A DNA stretch of 64,000 nt from Aplidium turbinatum (Eukaryota; Chordata; Ascidiacea; Aplousobranchia; Polyclinidae), in the NCBI GenBank assembly GCA_918807975.1, contig OU964920.1, positions 136,501 through 200,500 of the forward strand, in the 5' to 3' direction. Position 1 is the first letter of the stretch. The number at the start of each line of letters is the position of its first letter. A program made the translations under genes and the position numbers. Shown here one piece after another: positions 11,191-20,994 of this stretch. The notes beneath the pieces are model-generated. The model saw nothing but the letters and a program-made list of their open reading frames with translations. It did not search any database and was not told the DNA's origin.

Positions 11191-12710
11191 CAATAGCAGC
11201 ACACAGCTTAACTACAATGTCAGCATAACATCTAAGATGGGCTGGTATGAACTTCAAAATTTTAAATTCTTTGATACGAGCATTTGCTCGTTCAACATGA
11301 ATACGGCATCTAGCAATACATTTTGTAATTTTAATTTCACTTTCTGTTAGCTTGCCATGTTTGAGAAATGGAGGAATATTAACAGATACTCCATCAGGTA
11401 CAATGTTTTGGATTAAAAAGCCTTTGTCAGCAAGTATTAAATCACCTGCAACAAAATGATGAAGGATCCCACATTTTTGCACCACTGCTTTATCTGAAGT
11501 TGACCCAGGATACAAATCACTGACATAGGTGATTACGGCATTTGGTGCTACACCTAACAACACTTTAAAGGAATTCATGCCCCTGTAATTAGAATATGTC
11601 AGCTTCTGATCAGACATTAATGCAGGACTGGCAATTTCAATGTCAGTGCAGTCAATCACCATTTTGCAGTTTCCAAATAAAATGAAGGCACCTGGAAGAG
11701 AAGTTTTATTTTTCATCCTTGATGGCACTGTGGTCATAACATCTTTATACAACAATTTATATAAAACATGAATAAAGGTTAAAGTGATGTTGGTAATTGT
11801 TGCGCTACTGCAATTAAATAGTTCGCTCAAATGTAAGTTGGTATAGTTTTGTCTTAATTTCATTAAAGTAATAAAAATTTGATCTTCTATAGATATTATA
11901 TAGACACAACCTTCCATCCACTGAAATACACAATCGAACATTCAAAACGTTTCACATATTGCACCACAATATCAAAAACTTCTCTTGTTGGCAGACCTGT
12001 CTCCATGCATAACACTTTCTGTGAATGATTCTTAACAGTGAAGTGAAATTTGCTATATTCAAGATTTTTCTTAGCCTCTTTTAATTCTTTTGTCAGCTGT
12101 TCATTTTCGATCTGTAATACGATACTTGCACTGCTTGATCCTATTTGAGGGGAAACATTTTCACTGGATTCTACAAGAAAAAATAATCTTAAGTAGCATA
12201 ACATGCTGAAGTGTAAAATCAAGAAAAAAAACAAAATATGGTAGGGTACCGTATACTAAAAATGACATTACCCAGCCTTGTATCACGACATTTAATAAAC
12301 CTTGTTCATAATTTCTTTCACTAGCTTATTTTGCTTGTCGCATCATAAAAAAACAGAACAGTCTAACCTAGATGGTAACGCCTACCTGGAACAACATTGT
12401 CTGGGTCCAAGGTGATGTTAGAGGGTGCTGCTTGTGCTTCTTCTACTAATCTAATCTTTTTACTAGGGTTTATTTCTAAAGGAAACAACTTGTTCTTATT
12501 CCTTTCAAAAATTTCAGGCCCATTTTTCCGATCACTGTCACGAAAATGGCAACTACACACCCTAGAAGAAGTGGTAGGCTCTTTGTCCTTGCGCCTTATC
12601 AGTTGCACCCAGCGTTTTTTCTCCTTTTCGTTGCTTGGAAAACGAAAAAATTTGTTGCAGTTATCCCTTTGGGATTGATGATTGCAATCAGGCACAAAAC
12701 ATTGAACCAT
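11135..12710 (-). pseudogene. THAP + DDE_Tnp_4 (HARBI1/ISL2EU-like) transposase
   Basis: Exon 1 (12710 down to about 12390) encodes a THAP zinc finger: CFVPDC near residue 4, FFRFP, W, CSCHF. It splices in phase 1 to an exon starting near 12172, which carries a short coiled-coil-like stretch, and continues into the catalytic domain. The DDE set is visible as VIDCTDIEI, LADKGF and HVERANARIKEF, with SNYRG, GVAPNAVITYVSD and PGSTSDK between. The frame shifts once near 11910 at a TATATA run, which also makes the two long open frames overlap (11896-12234 and 11135-11941). This domain cuts and joins transposon ends; THAP domains bind terminal DNA. Confidence 0.82.
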
Positions 12711-12840
12711 GCTTCTGTTAACGACGATAGCAAACGAAAGAAGATCAGCCGGTATACTGCTGCAATGGCTGATAAAAGTTGTTTGGAACCAAGATGGCGG
12801 CGTTGCTACGTGATGACGTCACACTTACGCGCTCTATTGC

Positions 12841-14580
12841 CCATGCTTGAGATTTGTCACATTAAGAACAGGGAAGCAGCTGACTCGATGACTGATGTAT
12901 GGTAGTGTTTTGCTGCTTCCTGTCTGTTGTGGTATCTAGTTTGCTATGGTATTATTTTAGTGCGTATGCGTATTGTGTATAATTGTACCGTACTATTCTT
13001 GCAACAGACAAAATAAAAGGTTTCTCTCTATCTCACTCTATTGATGCAAAAGTGTATTCACTTCAAGCTCAGGGTACGCGACCACACAAACATTGCAGGT
13101 CGCTTACAACATCACAGTTTCTGCTTACTGTCAGATTTAATTAATCACATCCAGTCATTACCTCCAATTGCACATGTACAAGGCCTCTAAAAAAGAAGTG
13201 TTAGATTTTCAACAGGTCCTTGATAGGCCTGCCTTTCGTTTTACCGCATTACTCCCGTTAATTTGTGTATTCGCCACCTAGCGTCGTTTCCCCTTCATTG
13301 TTATGTTATCGCTCTTTGCAAATGGCAACACTCACCACGAGATTGTCTATAGAACTTTCGAGACGTTTTCGTTTTTGCTGCTAGTTTGCCAGCCAGCCGA
13401 ACTTGTTAGCTACTGTAGTTGTGAATGAAAATTGATTGAGTGATGTTTATGCTTTGTTAGCTGCTTCTCTGTTATGTACTTCTACAGGACTTAAGTTTGA
13501 CAACTGCTATGGTAATACTTATTTGCGTGTAGGCTGAATTCCATATTTGCAGCTTGCTATCTCAAAGTTCAACTTACTGGTGAGCGTACTTGTGATGTAA
13601 TAATGTTTTTTGTAGCTGAATGTTGACTGTCTACCGTAAACAAACGTAACGTATCTCTGATGTGCGTAAATTGTTGTTAGGCTAATACTTCAAACTTAAA
13701 TATTGCAGAGTCAATCACTATAGGATCCTTCGCGTACAAGTGCATCATTTGGCATTACTGATCCGGTCATACTACCGGTACGTTCATTATTCTGAATTGT
13801 ATGATTGATTGATTTGTGTCGTGAATTGTGGATTTATGTTTACTACTGAATTATTGACCAATAATTTGTCAGCCTAATGGAAATTAATTCTCGTAAACCG
13901 ATCTTAACTAGGCCAAGTGAATTGCCACGTTTCTTTGTTTTTTAATGATTATTGACCTAGCGTAATGGTTGTACGGTACGGTAGCCTACGTAACAATTGT
14001 GTAAGGTAACATCGCGAATTTATTTATTCAGTGCGTCATTGGCCAACCTGTGGAACTTGTGTACCGTACAGTGGATTGAGAACTGTTTGTCAACAAATTT
14101 GGTACGTTTATCAGTTCGACTGTTGTGCTTGCTGAATTGTGACTAGTGTCTTATGTTGTGTTATTTCTTGACAGAAAAACCGTATAAACTTCATTGCTGC
14201 GAAGCAGTCATTGGAAACCGAGTGATTTCTTCAAGTTGGCGTGCTTTAACAGTTGCTCAGTCCTGCCGGGTGGATTAGGAAAATCGTGACGTCACCGGCG
14301 CAATTAACTACCGCACCTGTTGTGTTCGCGTCGCACACAACAAGAAGGTCATAGCCTGACCCCAAAAACAAAGCACTTACAACTTCAGAAGGCAGACACT
14401 ATTTAGTATTTATCATAAGCCATGTACCTCTGTTACTCAAGCAAGACGATGACATCATTTATGCACTCAGGCGTGTAGTTACGCAAGTTTCATAATATTA
14501 TATCAGCATCGATGAGTCATTGCTACACTCGACTGCGGAGAAATACGTTGTCTTATAGCGCCAAGTGCGAAACGTAAAGC
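12841..14580. other. Intergenic, no gene seen
   Basis: I find no convincing coding exon, RNA gene or repeat border here. There is an AATAAA at about 13010, several ACCGGTA/CGTACGGTACG words near 13770-13985, and many short open frames. A host promoter or UTR cannot be excluded. Confidence 0.5.
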
Positions 14581-14632
14581 CGGTTGGTTGGTTGGTTATC
14601 TCTGGTTGGTTTGGAATCTTTATCCTCGGACT
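14580..14632 (-). repeat. 3' tail fragment of the tRNA-derived SINE
   Basis: GGTTGGTTTGGAATCTTTATCCTCGGACT matches the reverse complement of the tail of the SINE at 48213-48535 (CGAGGATAAAGATTCAATC). Only the last ~50 bp are present, and a GC-rich element end abuts it. Confidence 0.6.
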
Positions 14633-14700
14633 CAGGCCCGTAGCCAGGGGGGTTTCGGGGTTCCCGGGAACCCCCCTTTGAGCCGAAAAGGTCCACATTT
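14633..14700. mobile_element. Single hAT-like terminus
   Basis: The sequence starts CAGGCCCGTAGCCAGGGG and runs into a GGTTCCCGGGAACC palindrome, as hAT ends do, and resembles the ends at 1017 and 1476. I could not find the other end or a target duplication, so this is a partial element. Confidence 0.45.
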
Positions 14701-14960
14701 TGGAAAAGATGTTAGTGTACATACGATCACAGGATTAGCTGAAACCTTCCAGATTGTTCTGAATAAGAGGTTTCTGGAAGACAAATGAAAGAAAGTAGCC
14801 TACAATAGTAAAGTCCTAAACTTTGGTTATTGCTGCGTCATAATGCCTTGTGTTGCGCTAGCGAGTGTGACGTAAGTTGTTTATTCCGTATTTTCTCGGA
14901 TCCAGTGTTACGTAAAAGTTAATCTTTCTTGCAATCTACCTTCTGGATAATTCTATATAA

Positions 14961-15194
14961 TCAATCTTGTAAATATAAACGCAGTTCTCGTGATAAAAGA
15001 TTTTCTTCATCGTGTGTCACACGGCCGTAGGCAGCCCAGAGCATCACGCAAACTCTTGCTCTATCGTTGAACTCGGCCAAATCCTGTGCAGAGCACCTTG
15101 CTTTTAGGTCAGGGCATTCGAGTTGATGTTGCATTGTTTGCTCCTGTCCGCATTTGCAACTTGTGCTTCCCATGGTTGAAGTGAGAACAGGCAA
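14961..15194 (-). pseudogene. LINE C-terminal fragment (zinc-knuckle end of reverse transcriptase)
   Basis: The frame reads CKCGQEQTMQHQLECPDL followed by an RA..CV.LW block. This CxCG...H...CP pattern is the C-terminal finger of APE-type non-LTR reverse transcriptases, and parallels the fingers at 45.8-46.0, 47.5-47.7 and 62.3 kb with different residues. About 78 codons remain and the 5' part is missing. Confidence 0.6.
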
Positions 15195-16382
15195 CGGAAT
15201 TGTGAAAGTGTGTTGATTTATTAGTGGATAGGCTAATGTGGGATAAATAGCCTACTTTATGCTGAATTACACTGGAATTCGATGAAGCTTACATGTATTC
15301 CTGTAGTTTGATACAGACAAGGAAAGTCTCGAAGTATATTGTGTTATTTGTACCTGTGCGATACAATTATACACTGAATCAGGGGCAGATCTACCGGGTG
15401 GGCCTGATTGGTAGGCTACAGGCCCACCCAGATTGACAATGGGCCCACCCAAAATCAGATTCATGCAAAAAAATATTAATGCTTAACACTAGAACACAAG
15501 TGGACTGAATTGGCTGTAGTATCACTATTTCACACTGAAAGCTACATATGCAACTTTTCGCGAGGATTCGAAACGTGACTTTGGTGACGTGCTCAAACTG
15601 ACAGAAGAACTGATGGTAAAACATGAGAACTAACTGGGACGTGGTTGCTTCTCGTGAAAGCAAGCTACCTTCGAAGTTTCACAAGTCTGTTGTCGCCACA
15701 ACGTTGGGAAAAACGTCGGCTGTCAAGAGCAAAGAGGATTTAAGGAACTGTATTCTTGGAACTGTATTCTTGACAGGCAGATAAACGGAGTTAAACTGCC
15801 GCTTTATGGAAGACACGTATAGATTAATGAGAGCAGCGGCCTCTTTCGCACCTGGATCTTCCATTTTTGGCGAAAAAAACATTCTAAATGGTCTGTATGC
15901 ACTGTATGGCATTGAGATCGCAGATGCTGAGCATGCTGTATTCATTCAACACATCAGACGGAAAATGGATCGGGAAAACTTTCCTGTATTAATGAAAGTT
16001 AGGGACTTTATATTACGGGACGCGAAACTCCGCTTATCCGCCAACACTAGAAGGGTCACTGCACAATTTAAGTAGATACGCAGTCACATCGAACAGCACC
16101 ATCAATTTTGAACATATGAATGTATTGTCACTAAAGAATGGCAACAACGTTCTAATAAAGTAATAAATGTATCAAAACGCTTATATGACATTTATTAATA
16201 AACTGACATAGGCCTATGCATATTGTATGCTACAGGCTATATAAAGCTATGTTGCATACATTTCACATATCAGAGCATTATAAACAATATTCACATATCA
16301 AACATTGTCATGTACATAACATAAGTAAACAATTACACAATGTATAATAAATATGGTTCTTCTACAACCAAGCAACCTCTTC

Positions 16383-18510
16383 TCAATATATATTTAATGA
16401 TTGCTTACAGTTAGTTTTTTGAAGGTAGTTTTTGAATTTTTCGCGATGAACTAGCAACCAAATCTTTTTTAATGTCTTCAAAATGTTAAGTTCATTCTTT
16501 GCGACACAATTGAAAGCAGTTTCTACAATCATTTTAAAGCTTGCATGACCAGAATCACACTTTAAAGATACGATGACAAGAAGGTAATTAAACTGAGACA
16601 CTGCGCATTCCATGATAGCGGAAACAAAAATATTACGTTGATTTCCAATAGTGAACAGTCCTCCTTTTAAATTCCTTTTAATTTTCCACTCTAACACTCT
16701 AATAACACAGCATAATAATGGTGCACTGCAAGAGAGGTTACAATAAAACATAGTTCTGTTGGCTTGGATAAACCACCACGATCAGCTAAAGCAAGAAGCT
16801 TGCAACACTCATTGCTTTCTTCCACTAAAGTGTCATCTTGACCGGCAACAAGAAGTTCCTTGCAAGCATTACATTTCCTACGAGGACAAATGCTTCTGTC
16901 AATATACCCAGCAACATAGTATGCCACATTCATGTCAGATGTGGATAGGTCATCTAATGTCACAATCCTAACAAAATCAACCAGCCAAGTTACTGACAAT
17001 GCAACTTTTGTTGCTGTAATCGCTGGGAAATTTAAGGATGACAATTTGGCTCCAGCTAGCAAAGCTTCTTGTTGAAGTAAAGACAGCATCATCTTGTATT
17101 TTATTACCTGAAACATTGAGTAAATGTAGTATCTATCTAAGAAGCTTCAACTAATTTCGGCATAAGCATAATCTTTGGGTAATGACAGTACTTTATGAAG
17201 ATAATGTGTTCTAATATGTATATTTTTTCTTTGTAATCAGTCATACAAATTTTGGAGGTAACATGCCAGAAAGCTTCAGTCTCCACAAATAATTAAACAA
17301 TTAAGAATAAACAAATATACTTCTTCATGTGTGCCTTTGCAGCAAAATGTTATATAATATTTATGTGAAGTTGCTATAACCTTTAAACTGATGTTTCACA
17401 AACATCACTTTCCACAAATTCTCCACCATTTTGATAAATCGAGCGGTTTCAAGAAAAGATGGGTGATCCTCAGCATAAAATTCCAATCCTCGACTAGTTG
17501 ATTCATGGAAAATGTCTTAAAATGTGTCATATGTTTAAGAGTTAATACATTGCAACTTTCAAGAACACTGAAGTTAATGTAAATGACAGTCATGCAAAAT
17601 TGATAAGCAAGCATATTTCTTTATATTGCAAACAAGCATATTAGATTACAATATAAAATAGACAAAACCGGATAATTGCATAGTCCAATTGTCAAATTTT
17701 TTATGATACATGCGATTATCCAATTGTGTTATGGTTTAGTATTCAAGAATCTCATGCAATAAAACGGTTTGTGTATTTAACCAAGATATATATTGAACCA
17801 TAGGCATACGAAGCCGAGCAACGTTATCAAGTTTAGCATATTTAGAGATTATTATATTTACAAAAACACAAAACTACGCAACAATTAAATATCGAACGTT
17901 TTCGACATTACAAGATGTCCTTTTCAGGAATAACATACATACAACTTCAGGAATAACATACATAAAGTTGTATGTATGTTATTCCTGAAGAGGACATCTT
18001 GTGATGTCGAAAACGTTCGATATTTAATTGTTGCGTAGTTTTGTGTTTTTGTAAATATAATAATCTTTAAATATGCTAAACTTGATAACGTTGCTCGGCT
18101 TCGTATGCCTATGGTTTAACAAGACAAACTCTCTACCGAAGCTGTATCAAGATGTGATAAATCAATTTTATCTGCACAAGTCAAAATTTTAGTTTACGAT
18201 TAACAAAACGAAATAAAACAAAGTAACTTCAGTTACTTAGATTAACAAAAAATACTGTAAACATACTTTTTGACTTACTGAGAGCATGTGTCAGAAAAAC
18301 ATGGCTTGCATGAGTGTTCCAAAATGTGTTCAAAGCAAGAAGTTGGAATATCAAAATCAATCAATCAACTTCCAATTTTTTCATGGTATTGCTCGCACCC
18401 ATTTTTCCTCAGTTCAACATCATTGGGAAATTTGAACAGAGAAGTTTTAACCTCGCTACTTGATTTACATCCAGTTGTACATCCGGGTACATAGCAAGTG
18501 TTAACCATTT
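16383..18510 (-). pseudogene. P-superfamily-like THAP transposase remnant
   Basis: The - strand starts at 18510 with MVNTCYVPGC, then FKFPNDVELR: a THAP finger (C-x4-C, FP motif), followed by a frame change. Downstream, 17116-16691 carries VAYYVAGYIDRSI, CNACKELL and DRGGLSKPTEL, a zinc-binding block I associate with P/THAP9-type transposases. 16751-16383 (FTIGNQRN...NELNILK) continues the same protein in another frame. The THAP finger binds transposon ends. It is interrupted by the palindrome at 17806-18113 and several frame breaks. Confidence 0.55.
17806..18113. repeat. ~150-bp-arm palindrome with hammerhead-like motif in both arms
   Basis: Sequence from ACCATAGGCATACGAAGCCG to CAGGAATAACATACATACAAC is repeated almost perfectly inverted, ending CGGCTTCGTATGCCTATGGT. 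Each arm holds CCTGAAGAGGACATC...GATGTCGAAAACGTTCG (17984-18020 on +, 17893-17928 on -). This has stem II and GAAA of a hammerhead but CTGAAGA instead of CTGATGA. The arrangement matches Penelope-like terminal repeats in head-to-head orientation. Confidence 0.75.
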
Positions 18511-18757
18511 TATGAATTAATGGTCAAATGCATTATATAGTTATACATAAATAGTACTAAAAGTATAAGAATGATTAGTACGGTACGTTAAAACTACAGA
18601 ATTACCTATGACATCAATACCTTGCCTAGGTTTTATGTGTGAAGCATTTTCTGGTATAAAAACTGTTTTATTTGAGACAAGTGACAGATTTTACATAAAT
18701 AAAACAATTAAAAAGTATATGGGCAATCCACTTAGTTTTCATTCTGCTAATAACAGG

Positions 18758-18872
18758 ATTTCTGCTTTATTTAGAATTTTACACAATTTTAGAATTTTAC
18801 ACTTTTACAATTTTTACACTTTACAATTTTTACACAATAGAATTTAGAATTTTACACAATTTGCCTTAACAT
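18758..18872. repeat. AT-rich short tandem repeat (TTAGAATTTTACACAA)
   Basis: Words TTTAGAATTTTACACAA and TTTTACAATTTTTACAC alternate imperfectly over about 110 bp. It is simple local sequence with no further content seen. Confidence 0.7.
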
Positions 18873-19984
18873 TATAGCGTACGTGAACAATGAACATCAA
18901 GTCTTGTGCAACATCATAACATTTGATGCATTCCTTCGGAAATATGTTTTTTCTTTTGTTGGAAGATGTGAAGTATCGTCTAACTCTATTGTTGCCTCCT
19001 TGATGAGGTCCGACTGCCATCGTAAATCAAATTACCGTCTTCAGTATAATAATTCTATGTATTCTATTATTTAGTTTTGATGGCTGCCATGTCATCTGAT
19101 TGCTTTTATCGTTCTGAATACTTTCAGTTCTTCTAACTTGTAACACTACCGTACCATTGTCTGTAAACTTGTAACAGTTGATAGCATATTTAGTGAGATT
19201 TTGTGCATTTGCAGTTTGTGTATTATTCGTTGTTTTTCGTTGTTGTTGTTCGATGTTTGCAGTTTGTGTATTATTTCGTTGTTTTGGATATGGACAGCTT
19301 TGTCTGATGCAAATAAATATTATTATTATTTGAACAAATGAATAATATTTATTACCTACATTACATGACATCTAATAATATTTATTACCTACATGACATG
19401 ACATCTAAGGTTTAACAAATACCAACATACCTTCAATGTCATCATTATTATAACTAATTGACTACTGTCACTGACTGACTAAAATATAGAGCAGACTATA
19501 AGACTAAAGAAAAGTTTGAAAATAGTCTCCACTGCTAAACTGTGAACTGGTTTGAAGTGCAATAGTCACACCAACAAATTGTTGCCACAGTTGATACCTA
19601 TATGATATATCCCACACCAAATTAACGTGTTAGGCTTTACTAGTGAATGCTACAGTCCATAAGCAAAAGGTGGCCATAGATTCAATGCAGACATTATAAC
19701 TTGTTTTAGCAAAGTCCAAAGCCAACCAAACTATAAGCCTGCCTTGGGCTAACGTACTTCTCAAAAGCACTTTAACAAATTTGTATAGTTAACAACTTAT
19801 TTCCTTTAACTTCTCCAAATTGAAGTACCACAGCAACAATCTTTTGGTTACTTCTCACTTGCAGATACGCTGCACGCTAGCTTACTGCTAATCACTAAAA
19901 GGAAGTATCCTGAAACTAGCCCTTCTAGTGTTGGGATAAGGAAAAAAACGGATGAGGTTTCGTATCCCGTAATATAAAATCCCT

Positions 19985-20160
19985 AATGAAAGTACTGGAC
20001 AGCTGCCTTGCTGACATTTTTCCAAACATGAACAGTGTTTTAAAGACCATCATAACACTGCCTTCCATGTCCTGCAGCGTTGAGAGACTTTTCTCCGCAA
20101 CAAACAGGATTTAAACGCGCTTGAGATAATCCATGCTCCAACTCATTGACAGTTCGGATT
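19985..20160 (+). pseudogene. hAT transposase C-terminal dimerisation segment
   Basis: The + strand reads ADIFPNMNSVLKTIITLP, then SCSVERLFSATNRI. This corresponds to the conserved hAT dimerisation motif (LP.S.a..ER.FS...ri). It sits about 170 bp inside the right end of the hAT element at 15380-20335 in the expected orientation. Confidence 0.75.
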
Positions 20161-20343
20161 ATAATGACGTATCAACTTTTTTAACTCGAAACCTAGGAGA
20201 CTCCGCCTTGTGTAGACGCTCCGGTAAGCGGTAACACTACGTTTTTGTAAGCTGGCCCACCGTGACATTATTGGTGAAGGCCCACCAAGATATTTCCTAG
20301 GCCCACCCATAAATTACGTTTTGGATCCGCCACTGTACTGAAT

Positions 20344-20580
20344 ATACAAATGGCTGACGTAGGCTACAGTGCAAAATTGGATGGTGCATTTTGTCTTCCA
20401 TGTGCTTTGTTTCTACTACAACAGCGAAGAAAACTTGTCAATACTTTGGTAAACAAGCTTTGTATTTGTATTGCATTCCATTGCAGTTATTTATTTCAAT
20501 GTAGATGTAAAATCAGTTATTTTTTCGTTACCTGAAAAGGGCTAACATGTGTATGGCCGAAAACGTTCGTAGTCTATAGT
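20344..20580 (+). pseudogene. hAT TTF-type zinc finger fragment and adjoining hammerhead-like motif
   Basis: 20350-20460 reads GYSAKLDGAFCLPCALF...KLVNTLVNK, the TTF-type zinc finger seen at the N-terminus of ZMYM/DUF4371-type hAT transposases. Downstream, 20530-20569 holds CCTGAAAAGGGC...GGCCGAAAACGTTCG, a degenerate hammerhead-like box/stem/GAAA arrangement close to the one in the 17.9-kb palindrome. The fragment lies just outside the hAT at 15380-20335. Confidence 0.5.
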
Positions 20581-20994
20581 TTGTGTTCAGTTCAATATAT
20601 CATGTTAAATGCCGTGTGGTTGCTTGGTTTTATCTGTTTCTGCGAAAGATGCAACCTAAAAACACATAGCCTACAGCACTTAGGCTATATCTGAGCTGAG
20701 ACGATTCCTGTAGGCTACTCGATTTTATGAAATTCATGTGTGAAAACAAGGACTCGCATGAATATGTGAAACCGAACATCGTTAACAAAGCTATTGCGAA
20801 TCATGTTTGCAAAGGAGTCACTATTTTCAACCACGCTCAGTGCTAAATGAAGTATCAAGGGACTAGCCTAGTATACACAAAGCGTCATAAATACGTTTTT
20901 GAAGTCATAAATGTCTAAAACTGTAGTCTATTGTTCATTTAGCCTGCCGGTGATTAGCCCGAATGCAGGAATGGCGAATTTTAGTACCTATAGT

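Larger units (their letters stand above)
6799..12838. mobile_element. ISL2EU-like autonomous DNA transposon, ~6.0 kb, two convergent genes
   Basis: A + strand gene with SWIM and YqaJ nuclease domains (6933-8784) faces a - strand gene with a THAP zinc finger and a DDE_Tnp_4-type transposase (12710-11135). From memory, THAP-DDE transposase plus a YqaJ-type nuclease is the gene pair of Repbase ISL2EU elements. Left and right borders share imperfect inverted sequence: AATAGAG.GCG, GTGACGTCA, TAGCAACGC and GGTTCCAAAC recur at 6799-6875 and, inverted, at about 12783-12838. The exact ends and target duplication are not resolved. The ~2.3-kb middle between the genes has been invaded by other repeats. 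Confidence 0.8.
15380..20335. mobile_element. Large hAT element, ~4.96 kb, with nested insertions
   Basis: The ends CAGGGGCAGATCTACCGGG and, inverted, CAGTGGCGGATCCAAAACG are followed on the inside by GGGTGGGCC at both ends. The flanking octamers CACTGAAT (15372-15379) and TACTGAAT (20336-20343) differ by one base. A hAT dimerisation segment lies near the right end (19985-20160, +). A P-type transposase fossil (-) and a long palindrome are nested inside. Fragment 15806-16075 (+) is open but unassigned. Confidence 0.82.

Noticed and set aside
12397-12905. + strand frames opposite the THAP exon
   Set aside because: They are antisense shadows of the THAP finger coding sequence and the terminal repeat.
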